The notes beneath the pieces are model-generated. The model was not told the origin of the DNA. It made no database searches and saw nothing but the letters and a program-made list of their open reading frames with translations. Shown one piece after another: positions 52,910 through 61,938 of a DNA stretch of 64,000 nt. This DNA is from Cyclobacterium qasimii M12-11B (GTDB taxonomy: Bacteria; Bacteroidota; Bacteroidia; Cytophagales; Cyclobacteriaceae): positions 21,621-85,620 of the forward strand of contig NZ_ATNM01000143.1 of assembly GCF_000427295.1 (NCBI RefSeq). The letters run 5' to 3'. Position numbers and translations under genes: made by a program. Position 1 is the first letter of the stretch, and each line of letters opens with the position of its first letter.

Positions 52910-53452
52910 GTCAAAAAACGAGGGAGCCAATCCATAATATACACCCCAATTATCTCAGGAAAATTAAATCTGTCTATACCCTAAGAGAAAAACTGGTGCT
53001 TTCAAAAACAAGAACCTGCAGATAGGATGCTTTTGATTTTGTCAATATCACTGTAGGAAAATACAACAATACCGCAGAAACCCAGTGTTTGTATTTCCCT
53101 TGCCTATGGGTTAAAATCCATGGCTATTGATTTTAACGTTGTGTTTTGAAAGAGTTCGCTTGAATTAAGCATTAGAGAATAAAGCTTAACAATAAATTAA
53201 TCCTTCCCTGCCTCCATCAATAAAACGGCACAGAAAAGGTGGCAAACACTTTTTTTTATTGCCCCCCTCCTTCGTTAATCCACATTCCCAATTTTCAAAT
53301 GCCGATAAAATAAAAAAACAATAGATTTGTAATTACTGAAATCAGCCATCTAGTGTCCCTAACCCCTGAATGCGATTCCATAATTAAGCCTTTTATAGCA
53401 ACCTATTTTTCAATTGAATTTAATTTCTTCTATACAGATCCATTTCAACTCC
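52910..53452. other. Non-coding gap before the metallophosphoesterase gene
   Basis: No convincing gene. A perfect 9-bp hairpin GTTAAAATC/GATTTTAAC lies at 53110-53137. A possible -7 box TAGATTTG is at 53322-53329, 124 bp before the next ATG. Confidence 0.35.
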
Positions 53453-55051
53453 ATGTTTACAACAAAACACGTACTTCGGTCAGGCTTTTTGTCTGCCCTA
53501 CTTTTGATACAACTCTCCAGTTATTCGTCGGCACTTGCCCAGGAAACCGTTACGGGTTATGTATATGAAGACCGCAATAATAATGCAATTAAGGACAAAA
53601 ATGAAAAAGGCATCAAAGGCGTAGCGGTTACCAATGGCAGAGAGGTTAGTCTAAGCAATGCAGATGGAAGCTATAACCTACCCGCCAATGAGGACATGAT
53701 CGTCTCAGTCATCAAACCTTCAGGCTATGCCATACCGGTAGATGCCAACAATCAACCCCAATTCTTTTACATCCACAAGCCCGAGGGATCACCTGAAACA
53801 GGTGAAAACAGGGTACTTCCTACGGGGAAACTACCCAAATCAGTAGATTTCCCATTGATTGCACAGGAAGAAGACCCGAATTTCTCGGTACTCTTATTTG
53901 GAGATCCTCAGGCAGATGACCTCACCAATGCCGGCTACTTTGAAAAAGCTATTGTTTCTGAACTTATTGGGGGCAAAGGAGCTGCCTTTGGTATTAGTTT
54001 AGGCGACCTTGGGGCTAGAAATTTATTTGATACCTATATTCAATCCCTTGGGAAAATAGGCATTCCGTGGTACAATTTGCTGGGAAACCACGACATGAAC
54101 AGCCATAAAGAAGACAAACTCTCGGATGAAACCTATGAAGCCAGCTTCGGCCCTGCCAATTATGCCTTGAATTACGCCAATGCCCATTTTATCGTATTGG
54201 ATGATGTGATCACACCTAACCCCTCGGGAAATGGCAGCTATATAGGAGGCTTTAGAGAGGATATTCTTGCGTTTGTAAAAAACGATCTTAAACATGTTTC
54301 CAAAGACAAGCTTATCGTATTGGCCTTTCATATCCCCATCTATGAATTTGAAAAAGGGCCGGATCAATTCAGGGAAGGAGATCGGCAAAAACTCTTCAAT
54401 TTACTGAAAGGTTACCAATATACCCTCTCGCTTTCCGGACACACTCATTCTCAAAACCATCACTTTTTCACCACCGAAGAAGGCTGGCCCCATGCAGGCT
54501 TTCACCACCATTACAATCCAGGAGCCACTTCAGGTGGGATCTATATCGGTCCCAAAGACAGTTATGGAACCCCCTCCGGCATTATGCGAGATGGCACCCC
54601 AAAAGGTTATGCCTTTCTAAATATAACGGACAATACCTACAGCTATGAATACGCTCCTTCCGGAGAAAACGACTGGAAAATGAGTATTCATATGCCAAAA
54701 ATTGTACCGCAGGCAAAAAAATACAGAGGGGAAATCACCGTAAACTTTTTCCAGGGAACCCCTCGAGACAATGTAAAATACCGGGTAGACGAAGGCGAAT
54801 GGAAAGCTTTGAACCTAGTACCCGAATACGATAAGTTTTTGTTGGACATCCTCCATGAATGGGATCATGCAGAAGAACTTCCATGGGGGATCAGACCTTC
54901 CACCGCTTTGATCTCTTCCCATATATGGAGTGGAAGAATCCCTTCTCAGCTTCCCTTAGGAGAGCATACTGTGGAAGTCCTTGCCAAGGATTGGTTAGGA
55001 AGAACCTATACCGCAAAAAAATCATTTAAAATCGTACCTGATAATCAGTAG
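53453..55051 (+). CDS. Secreted calcineurin-like metallophosphoesterase with N- and C-terminal beta domains
   Basis: ATG 53453 (532 residues) is followed by a signal peptide ending near SSALAQ; the longer start at 53414 adds 13 residues ahead of it. Residues ~25-120 form an SdrD-B/MetallophosN-like beta-sandwich (GYVYEDRNNNAIKDKNEKGIKGVAVTNG). The phosphoesterase core has FGDPQADD, SLGDLGARN, LGNHDMNSHKED, AFHIPIYEF and GHTHSQNHHF, covering the dimetal ligands (Q replaces H in the first motif, as in this subgroup). A C-terminal MetallophosC domain follows GGIYIGPKDS. Substrate is likely a phosphomonoester or diester outside the cytoplasm. Single gene; a convergent receptor gene follows. Confidence 0.93.
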   Translation: MFTTKHVLRSGFLSALLLIQLSSYSSALAQETVTGYVYEDRNNNAIKDKNEKGIKGVAVTNGREVSLSNADGSYNLPANEDMIVSVIKPSGYAIPVDANNQPQFFYIHKPEGSPETGENRVLPTGKLPKSVDFPLIAQEEDPNFSVLLFGDPQADDLTNAGYFEKAIVSELIGGKGAAFGISLGDLGARNLFDTYIQSLGKIGIPWYNLLGNHDMNSHKEDKLSDETYEASFGPANYALNYANAHFIVLDDVITPNPSGNGSYIGGFREDILAFVKNDLKHVSKDKLIVLAFHIPIYEFEKGPDQFREGDRQKLFNLLKGYQYTLSLSGHTHSQNHHFFTTEEGWPHAGFHHHYNPGATSGGIYIGPKDSYGTPSGIMRDGTPKGYAFLNITDNTYSYEYAPSGENDWKMSIHMPKIVPQAKKYRGEITVNFFQGTPRDNVKYRVDEGEWKALNLVPEYDKFLLDILHEWDHAEELPWGIRPSTALISSHIWSGRIPSQLPLGEHTVEVLAKDWLGRTYTAKKSFKIVPDNQ

Positions 55052-55270
55052 ATAATTGTTAATTATTTAATTGTTAATTGTTAATTAGGAAGATAGACTA
55101 CCGGTGCCTGGGCTTGTCCAAGGCAATGGTATTTTAAGTGAGAGGTGGTGATGGGGTGAGTGGGGTAATTTGGTAATGGTTAATTATTTAATTGTTAATT
55201 GTTAATTGGGGAGATAGATTACCGGTGTCTGAGCTTGTCGAATATCCGATGCCTGAGCTTGTCGAAGGCA
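55052..55270. repeat. Composite dispersed repeats: TTAATTG tracts plus GGTGCCTGAGCTTGTCGAAGG units
   Basis: Two TTAATTG-type AT tracts (about 55054-55088 and 55178-55208) are each followed by a short spacer and a unit related to ACCGGTGCCTGAGCTTGTCGAA (55100-55125, 55221-55241, 55246-55270). The same two components occur at 61439-61614. Confidence 0.75.
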
Positions 55271-55274
55271 AAGT

Positions 55275-55323
55275 GGTTTTATCGGTATTGTTGCCAATAA
55301 ATCACAACAATACTGATAAAACC
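55275..55323. terminator. Bidirectional hairpin between convergent genes
   Basis: Arms 55275-55293 and 55305-55323 pair over 19 bp with one G-U-type mismatch (GGTTTTATC-GGTATTGTTG against its complement). It lies between the metallophosphoesterase and receptor 3' ends and can act in both directions. Its arm resembles the hairpin at 57715-57764. Confidence 0.6.
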
Positions 55324-55369
55324 GTTATTTGCTTTCCAATTTCCTATTCGACGTTCAATTAGGTAAAGT

Positions 55370-57538
55370 TTATAAACTAAGCTTAAACCCTCCATTGACG
55401 ACAAAACCATCCACTGGGGCATAGATATCCCTGAACTGGGGATCGCTAATGTTGCCTGTATAAATCGTGTCAAACCTGGTCTGACGGGTATCCAACATGT
55501 TTTCAAAATTCAGGAAAAGGGAAAAATACTTTCCGATTTTTTTTTCAGACATGATGCCCATGATCCAATAGGATTGCCCGGTACTGCCATCGGAAAGCTT
55601 TTGGGGACTGAAGTAATAAGCTTCCAGTCCGACCCAGAAATCGCCATGTTTTTCATACATCAAAACATTGTTCAGCCTGTGTTTGGCCACCAAAGGGTAT
55701 TCGGTTGCTTCATTGTCATAATGTTCGTTTACATCAGCATAGGTATAGCCTACGAACAGTTTAAAGTCATGGTAACTCCACTTCATATTGGCTTCCACTC
55801 CTTGGGTATTGATATAACCTTTGGGCTGGGTGAATGCATACATGCCGTTATTGGTTGACTGCAATAGCATCGGGTCATTGATCTGTGTATAAAACAGTAG
55901 GGCATTTGTACTCAAGCTTAAATCACCTGTTACGGGCCATTTGTAATTGATGTCCAAATTAATCCCTGTAGATCGTTCGGCACTGGTTGCTGAAAAGTCT
56001 ATAGGGAGAATATTCCTGAAGTGCAGTCTTTCTGTATCTTCAGTAAACTGGGTGGGTGTTTTATATCCAAGTCCCCCGCCTGTTCTGAAGGTAAGCTTCT
56101 CACTCGGCTCGAACAATAATGAAAATCGAGGCAGGAGATAAGATCCATATTGACTTTGGTAATCACCTCTCAATCCCGTTTCCAGAGTCCATTGTGAAGC
56201 CATGTTCCAGGTATTTTGAACGAAAGCCCCGGTAGTGGTATTGGAAAATCCCAGGTCATTGTCAGGATCACCCTGTCTTTGATCAAAATTCTCCGTCCAT
56301 AGATTAGCCCCTACAATCCACTCCATCTTTTCGCCAAAAGTGACATAATTCAGTTCTGAAAAAGAGGACACCTGCTTTCCACTGAAAACATAGCTAGGTA
56401 TGGCTATGGACCTGTCGAAAAAACTCACACTGTTTTTCAACTGAATGCGGGAATGGTCGGAAAAGCGATGGGTAGCATCAAACTGTGTAGACAAGCGGTC
56501 CGTTTCATTGGATTCAAAATAACCGGACTCCGTTTTGCCGGCTATATAATCCATGTTGCCTCCCAGCCTATCCTCAGTAGTAAAGTTAAAGCCAAGGTTA
56601 ATTTCTGTTGCTTCATCCAGGTACCAAAACATGCGGGGGTTAATGGTATACCGTTCAAATTCGGGAATCGCTGTAAGCCCTATGCCAGCAGGATCATAAG
56701 CGGTGCCTTTGTTATAGGAAGCAAATACGGTGGTTCCAATTTTACCATACCTTTCCGAATAGAAACCACTAAGATCCAAGCCCAATGCCGAGGTCCCGTT
56801 TACCATAAAATTAAGCTCCCGTTCTTCACCAGGAGTTTTAGAAATTAGATTTACCAAGCCTGCAATGGCTCCTCCACCATAGAGAGTAGAGGAAGCACCT
56901 TTGATTACTTCTACTTGCTTGAGATCAAGCGGAGCAATCTGCATCAAGCTTAAACCTCCCGAATAACCGGAATACAATGGAAGGCCATCTCTAAGTAATT
57001 GGGTATACCTCCCATCAAGTCCCTGAATTCGGATACTCGAGTTATAACTGGTTGCTGAAGTCTGCTGGGTCTGTATCCCGGTGCTTTCGTTCAATAGCAT
57101 GCGAATATCACCGGGTTTCATGTTTCCCTTTTCCGCAAGTTCCTCACCTGCAATCACCTCTACTCTTGTAGGAATATCTTCTATGGTCCTGCCACTCCTT
57201 GTGGATGAGACGACCACCTCTTCCATTTCCTCATGGCCATGTTCCATAAATAGCGTCAGCTCTTCTTGCTGATTGATGGGAAAGGATTTTTCCAATTTTA
57301 TTGATTCATATCCCAAGTGCGTTATAAGGACCGTGTAAGTACCATTTGGGATTTCGTCTATATTGACTTTTCCTTGAATATCACTGGAGGCCCCTTTCTC
57401 CAATTGTGGAAAGTAAACGGACACGCCAAATAGCGCCTCCTTGGATTCCTCATCCTTGATCGTAGCGTTAAATGTGTTCTGTGCCATAGCAGTGCCATAA
57501 AGGCAAAGCAATAATAGTACTGTGACAATGTGTTTCAC
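55370..57538 (-). CDS. TonB-dependent receptor (FepA/BtuB-like, metal-complex or small-ligand type)
   Basis: The 722-residue protein starts at GTG 57538 with a signal peptide (VTVLLLLCLYGTAMAQ). A regulatory-like domain (FNATIKDEESKEALFGVSVYF) precedes a TonB-box-like MEEVVVSSTRSGR and a plug with RIQGLDGRYTQLLRDGLPLYSG and QVEVIKGASSTLYGGGAIAGLVNLISK. The barrel ends FVVNGGFKLSL. This is the siderophore/cobalamin/metal-receptor type rather than SusC. A small cysteine-rich protein gene lies 274 bp upstream on the same strand, and the NEW3/ABC operon follows beyond it. The repeat at 57611-57764 occupies the upstream gap. Ligand is unknown; metal is a reasonable guess. Confidence 0.93.
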   Translation of the reverse strand: MKHIVTVLLLLCLYGTAMAQNTFNATIKDEESKEALFGVSVYFPQLEKGASSDIQGKVNIDEIPNGTYTVLITHLGYESIKLEKSFPINQQEELTLFMEHGHEEMEEVVVSSTRSGRTIEDIPTRVEVIAGEELAEKGNMKPGDIRMLLNESTGIQTQQTSATSYNSSIRIQGLDGRYTQLLRDGLPLYSGYSGGLSLMQIAPLDLKQVEVIKGASSTLYGGGAIAGLVNLISKTPGEERELNFMVNGTSALGLDLSGFYSERYGKIGTTVFASYNKGTAYDPAGIGLTAIPEFERYTINPRMFWYLDEATEINLGFNFTTEDRLGGNMDYIAGKTESGYFESNETDRLSTQFDATHRFSDHSRIQLKNSVSFFDRSIAIPSYVFSGKQVSSFSELNYVTFGEKMEWIVGANLWTENFDQRQGDPDNDLGFSNTTTGAFVQNTWNMASQWTLETGLRGDYQSQYGSYLLPRFSLLFEPSEKLTFRTGGGLGYKTPTQFTEDTERLHFRNILPIDFSATSAERSTGINLDINYKWPVTGDLSLSTNALLFYTQINDPMLLQSTNNGMYAFTQPKGYINTQGVEANMKWSYHDFKLFVGYTYADVNEHYDNEATEYPLVAKHRLNNVLMYEKHGDFWVGLEAYYFSPQKLSDGSTGQSYWIMGIMSEKKIGKYFSLFLNFENMLDTRQTRFDTIYTGNISDPQFRDIYAPVDGFVVNGGFKLSL

Positions 57539-57610
57539 GGTAATTAATTAATTGTTGATTGATTGAAAAATTATGGTTGGTAATTAAACCCGAAATAAGC
57601 AATGGCCATT

Positions 57611-57764
57611 CCATCTAGCTCCTTATAGCTTGACATTACTTTCTATGCTGCTCTTAATCGTGAAATTTTTGTAGCCAAGGGTGTAAGCCCTTGGGAAAAC
57701 CACGAGAACAACCTGATTTTGACGGTATTGTTGCTCTTTTTTCTGCAACAATAATGACAAAATC
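57611..57764. repeat. Dispersed intergenic repeat, copy B, with inserted hairpins
   Basis: Blocks ATAGCTTGACATTACTTTC and GTGAA...TGTAG match copy A (39783-39887). The palindrome CCAAGGGTGTAAGCCCTTGG (57675-57694) and a 20-bp imperfect hairpin (57715-57734 with 57745-57764) follow. The last arm ACAATAATGACAAAATC matches the end of copy A. Confidence 0.5.
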
Positions 57765-57812
57765 TTTACTAGTAGATGCCTGGTTTAAATTACCTTTATG
57801 TAGATAGGAAGG

Positions 57813-58157
57813 TCAAGCCTTTGGTGGCTTGAAAAAGAATTTAACCAGAGAAAAAGGTTTGAATTCTGATCTATTACTAGAAATGGTTTCATTTACCTCC
57901 TGAAAAGTTAAAGGAGGAAAACCACCTTGTTGAAGTATAAAACCCGGGCAATGTCCACAGGTATAGAAAGGAGAGCATAATCCCGAACTTGGTAAAGCTC
58001 CCTGTGTAGGGCCATCAGTACCACTATGACTAACTTCATCCGGACAGCTTTCCAAGGGTGGACAACAGGGCAGCATGGATAAGGACAACACAATAGGTAG
58101 CATGATGGCTATGAATAACCTCATGATAAATAAGTGTCTTTTGTTCTTTTGTTCCAT
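57813..58157 (-). CDS. Small secreted cysteine-rich protein (DUF6660-like)
   Basis: ATG 58157 gives 114 residues; ATGs at 58196 and 58124 are alternatives. A hydrophobic N-terminal segment (MRLFIAIMLPIVLSLSML) is followed by CCPPLESCPD and CSPFYTCGHCPGF, that is six Cys with C-x-x-C, plus a final Lys/Phe-rich tail. It looks like the small Bacteroidota DUF6660 proteins that accompany TonB receptors of the metal type; I base that on memory of the Cys layout and context. A -7-like TAACTTTG lies at 58213-58220. The TonB receptor follows 274 bp downstream. A metal-binding or sensing role is inferred. Confidence 0.6.
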   Translation of the reverse strand: MEQKNKRHLFIMRLFIAIMLPIVLSLSMLPCCPPLESCPDEVSHSGTDGPTQGALPSSGLCSPFYTCGHCPGFILQQGGFPPLTFQEVNETISSNRSEFKPFSLVKFFFKPPKA

Positions 58158-58437
58158 TTTCTGGCTGCCTATTGATCGGAAATAAAATTTCCGCATTAGT
58201 TAATTTGCTGGACAAAGTTATGGAATTCTTATTCTTTAAAAAATTACCCTGGATAGGAATGTCAAGTAAATCGGATTATTGTTTTTTACCCGTAATTTTA
58301 CTTTATCGGCTAACTCACCCTAGCCCAAGTCACGCCTTCAAATTATCCACTTGGTTGCTGTTTGAAGATTTCATCTATGCCAGGCAAAGCTAAAACCTCC
58401 AAACAGCTTAATTTATATAAAACAGGGAAAGAGATGC

Positions 58438-59442
58438 TTAGGTTCTTATTTCTCTTCTCATAAATAGGTAATAAGAAAAGGCAAAGCAAAGTAAGGTGGC
58501 TGCTATCAGGCCTGTTAACTGTGGCCAAACAATCAGCAGACTATCCCTGATTGAAAGTGGTGAAGGAATTGCCCCAGCCATTTGCTCAATGGTAACTGGT
58601 CCCAAACTCCTAACAGAAGGCATTAACAAGGTCGTAGTGGCATCTGCATAGAGTTGACTAGGTGCCAATCGAAGAAAGTTCAATATCATTTCATTAAGGT
58701 GCATTACTTGCATTTGAGACAATTCACCTGAACCTGAAGCAAGCATCGTGACCACCATATTGATAACAATCTGATAGAATACCGTGAAAAACAACCAGAT
58801 ACCAATGGCTGTAAGTGCGGAGGTTGATGCCTGCTTAAAGACAATGGAAAGTAAAATTGAAAGCCCTAGCCAAAAGCCTACATAAACAGTACAGAGCACC
58901 ATAAAACATAGAATTCTTACCAGTTCTTCGACTTCAATCATTACCCCGGTAATGAGCATCCCTCCACCAATCATCAGCAAAGAGAGTGAAAACAACAATG
59001 TTCCTACCAAAAGAAGGGAACTGACAAATTTTGACAACAGCAAATTGTCGCGATAAATGGGCTGGGCCATAATCCGTGTTAAGGTACCGTTTTGTTGTTC
59101 CGAATTAATGGCATCAAAGCCAAGGCTGATCCCCAATAAGGGGCCTAAAAAATTAAGAAAAACATGAAACGGAGGCAATGTCCCTTCAGTAGTTGTCAGT
59201 ATTTTAAGATACAAGAAAAGGCTTTCCAAATCTTTGACCTTTGCCACAGTATCTTTTATATTGTTCATGGCCACGGCAGTTGCTCCCCAAAAGGTAAGCA
59301 TGATAAGTACCAATAAAATAATAAACCTCCAACTGCGAATATGACCAGCTATCTCCTTCCTCACCAATATCCAAAAGGGGTTCCGCTGATTTTTATCGCG
59401 CATAGCAGCATTCATATCCAACGCATTTATGATTCCTTTCAT
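58438..59442 (-). CDS. ABC-2-type transporter permease (NosY-like)
   Basis: The 334-residue inner-membrane protein has a cytoplasmic N-terminus, a first helix (FIILLVLIMLTFWGATAVAM), a large extracytoplasmic loop, then GISLGFDAINSEQQNGTLTRIMAQPIYR, the coupling region typical of ABC-2 permeases, and about five further helices. Its ATG overlaps the ATPase stop as ATGA, so the two are translationally coupled. Together with the NEW3 gene they form a NEW3-ATPase-permease operon, seen in several phyla. It resembles NosY, but there is no nosZ or nosD nearby. Cargo unknown. Confidence 0.92.
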   Translation of the reverse strand: MKGIINALDMNAAMRDKNQRNPFWILVRKEIAGHIRSWRFIILLVLIMLTFWGATAVAMNNIKDTVAKVKDLESLFLYLKILTTTEGTLPPFHVFLNFLGPLLGISLGFDAINSEQQNGTLTRIMAQPIYRDNLLLSKFVSSLLLVGTLLFSLSLLMIGGGMLITGVMIEVEELVRILCFMVLCTVYVGFWLGLSILLSIVFKQASTSALTAIGIWLFFTVFYQIVINMVVTMLASGSGELSQMQVMHLNEMILNFLRLAPSQLYADATTTLLMPSVRSLGPVTIEQMAGAIPSPLSIRDSLLIVWPQLTGLIAATLLCFAFSYYLFMRREIRT

Positions 59443-60413
59443 TGATTTATAATCTCCTTTATATTGTTTTCAAAATACTGTTGATAAATATCCTCTAGTC
59501 CATATTCTTTCTTTTGAACCCCTGTGATAGGATATCCTTTTTCCACCAAAAACCGGACAATATCAGGGGTAACATCCTCAGTTCCTGAGATGCAAATAGC
59601 ATGAGAATCAACGGTAATTCCTTCAATAGAAGGTAACTGAAGTAATGCTGTTTCCTCCTTCCATGGCAGGTCAATGGAATTTTTAAAGGTTACATTTACC
59701 TCAACCGATTTGCCAGAAAAAAGGCGATTTGAGAGGGAAGCGATACCCCCTTCGATCAGGAGTTCACCTTTCACAAAAATCCCAACCCTATCACAAACCT
59801 GCTGCACCTGATGAAGGTGATGGGATGAAAGCAATACTGTAAGTCCTTTTTCCCTACTTAACCGTAAAATAAGAGACAAAAACTCTTTGACCCCACTCGG
59901 ATCAATACCTAAAGTAGGCTCGTCCAATACCACAACCTGAGGTTTTTTAATAAGCACTTCTGCCAAACCCAAGCGTTGCTTCATTCCTCTTGAATAGGCC
60001 GCTGTTTTTTTATGAATGGCCTCTGCTGGCAAGCCAACCAGATCCATTACGGCTATGGCATCTTTTTGAACTTCACAGCGTGGTATCCCATTCAATTCTC
60101 CGATATACATCAAGTTTTCCAAGGCAGACATATTATCGTAAAACCCAACATTGTCTGGCATATAGCCCACGATTTTCTTTACAGCTATGGGATCCTTGGT
60201 GGAATTAACCCCACAAACATGCGCCGTTCCAGCACTCGGCTCAGTTAGTCCCATCATCATCAGAATAGTGGTCGTCTTTCCTGCCCCATTTGGGCCCAAC
60301 AAGCCAAATATTTCACCTTTATTAATGGTGAGATTCAATTCATTGACTGCAGTGAAAGTGCCATATTTTTTTGTCAGGCCTTTCAACGCTATTACCTCCT
60401 TATCCATGACCAT
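59439..60413 (-). CDS. ABC transporter ATP-binding protein (NosF/CcmA-like)
   Basis: The 324-residue protein has Walker A GPNGAGKTTTILM near residue 40, the signature YSRGMKQRLGLAEVL near 143, Walker B VVVLDEPTLGIDP near 162, and a downstream switch His (LLSSHHLHQVQQV). The C-terminal ~100 residues are a regulatory domain. It energises the ABC-2 permease encoded by the next, overlapping gene. Its ATG lies 1 nt after the NEW3 stop. ATG 60407 (residue 3) is an alternative start. The substrate is unknown; export or membrane-stress roles fit this subclass. Confidence 0.95.
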   Translation of the reverse strand: MVMDKEVIALKGLTKKYGTFTAVNELNLTINKGEIFGLLGPNGAGKTTTILMMMGLTEPSAGTAHVCGVNSTKDPIAVKKIVGYMPDNVGFYDNMSALENLMYIGELNGIPRCEVQKDAIAVMDLVGLPAEAIHKKTAAYSRGMKQRLGLAEVLIKKPQVVVLDEPTLGIDPSGVKEFLSLILRLSREKGLTVLLSSHHLHQVQQVCDRVGIFVKGELLIEGGIASLSNRLFSGKSVEVNVTFKNSIDLPWKEETALLQLPSIEGITVDSHAICISGTEDVTPDIVRFLVEKGYPITGVQKKEYGLEDIYQQYFENNIKEIINQ

Positions 60414-60414
60414 T

Positions 60415-61272
60415 TTATCTTCTTCCGAACTTTCGAATCAGTACATAAACAAATCCAACAGCAATCAATATTATCAAAATACCGATACCCCCAGACAATA
60501 GGGATGTTTTTACCGTTACCCTATAGGTTGCCATACTCGTGCTATCTGAATTTTTGGCAGTGAACTTACTTACATAATCTCCTGCCAAAGTTTTATTAGG
60601 AACTGACAAAGTAGCGATCACATCTGCACTTTTACCAGGCTCAAGTACTTCCAACTCAGAGGGAGAAAAGCTTACCTCCCATTTTGATGGCGTATTTGCA
60701 GTAAGTGATATTTCATTTAAAGGAAGTGAACCTGTATTTATAACTTTAAGGTGGATTTCAGTATTTTTTCCTTCTGTAATTTCACCACTCAAACGGCCTG
60801 AAGGAGTTGTAAGCTCTAATTCATATGCTCCTTCCACAACTGCCTCAAGCTCCAGTTCCATCGAATCATTTCCAGATTTTGCATATATAGGAAAGGTATA
60901 CTTCTTTGGAGCAGCATCATGGGCCGGTTTCACCTCAACATTGATACTTTCCGATTTGCCAGGCTCCAAATTAATAGAAGTGATTTGACTTCCTCTGGCC
61001 TTAAATACCAGCCTCCAACCTTTAGGGGCTTCAGCCTTGAGTTCATAAACCTGTTCCTTGTCAGAGTTGTTTTGTAGGTTTGTCTGAAAACGAAAGGTCT
61101 CATTAACCGGTGCTTCGATATTAAATAGGCGTGCGGTAAACGAGGATTCAGATTTTACATCTTGTGCAGAAACCGCAATTGGAATAAGGTGAAACAAAAG
61201 GACTACTAATAATGGAAGAAACCATTTCTTGCCCCATCTGAGGCCTTGTTTTTGTAAATAAACGGCTGACAT
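60415..61272 (-). CDS. NEW3-domain membrane-anchored protein, first gene of the ABC operon
   Basis: The 285-residue protein has an N-terminal signal or anchor (FLPLLVVLLFHLIPIAVSAQ), then two NEW3-type beta domains: ~40-140 (FRFQTNLQNNSDKEQVYELKAEAPKGWRLVF) and ~145-250 (HLKVINTGSLPLNEISLTANTPSKWEVSF). A C-terminal membrane helix (GGIGILIILIAVGFVYVLI) and an RKFGRR cytoplasmic tail follow. Such proteins accompany NosF/NosY-like ABC pairs and may present or bind an extracytoplasmic partner. A TAACTTTA -7-like box is at 61307-61314. Confidence 0.88.
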   Translation of the reverse strand: MSAVYLQKQGLRWGKKWFLPLLVVLLFHLIPIAVSAQDVKSESSFTARLFNIEAPVNETFRFQTNLQNNSDKEQVYELKAEAPKGWRLVFKARGSQITSINLEPGKSESINVEVKPAHDAAPKKYTFPIYAKSGNDSMELELEAVVEGAYELELTTPSGRLSGEITEGKNTEIHLKVINTGSLPLNEISLTANTPSKWEVSFSPSELEVLEPGKSADVIATLSVPNKTLAGDYVSKFTAKNSDSTSMATYRVTVKTSLLSGGIGILIILIAVGFVYVLIRKFGRR

Positions 61273-61438
61273 AATAATAAATAAGTGAATTTATAAATTA
61301 AATTAATAAAGTTAAATCTTTGTCTATTTATCGTATGATAGCTATCCTGATAGCGGTTTCAATTTTAAATATGAAGGAAAAAAAATGCAAATAATTAACT
61401 TTTTTTAACAAATAGCTGCTGATACTGGTGGGGGGGGA

Positions 61439-61614
61439 TAATTGTTAATTGTTAATTGTTAATTGTTAATTGTTAATTGTTTTTTAAGGTATATACTTCA
61501 AGAATCTATTACCGGTGTTTGAGACTTTTAGACTTCCGTACCGGTCCCTGAGCCTGTTAAAACGATGGTACCTGAGCTTGACGATACCCGGTGCCTGAGC
61601 CTGTCGAAGGCAAA
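61439..61614. repeat. TTAATTG tandem tract plus GGTGCCTGAGCCTGTCGAAGG-type units
   Basis: A G8 run (61430-61437) leads into about five exact copies of TTAATTG (to ~61479). Four related units follow: ACCGGTGTTTGAG (61511), ACCGGTCCCTGAGCCTGTT (61539), GGTACCTGAGCTTGACGA (61567) and CCCGGTGCCTGAGCCTGTCGAAGGC near 61588-61612. It is the same composite as at 55052-55270. The rest of the 61273-61938 gap holds no gene. Confidence 0.75.
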
Positions 61615-61938
61615 GAGTTGTTTACGCGAGAATTCCCTTGTTTATTCACTTTGCTGTTCGAGCCAGGTCTGACACGGAAGTGAACTCCATAACGATATAT
61701 GAATGGGTATGGCTGTATTATTTAGAATCATATTTATGGCCAAAGCATAATTTTAATCCTAACAGCCTGAAAGGAATCAATAATAATCATGAGGCGAAAA
61801 CCTGTAGACATAAGGGAATATTTATCTGTAAATCAAATAGTTACAAGATTACATTTTTTAAAATCACTTGCAATTCTCAACTTTATCTACTAGCGATTTT
61901 AACCAAATCTTGTTATCTTTATTAGTCAACCTCGGTTT

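Noticed and set aside
58438..61272. Nitrous-oxide reductase (nosDFY) cluster
   Set aside because: The ABC genes resemble NosF/NosY, but there is no nosZ, nosD or nosL; the NEW3 gene points to another class.
55052..61614. TTAATTG tandem tracts as a CRISPR array
   Set aside because: The unit is 7 nt with no regular spacers, and no cas genes are present.
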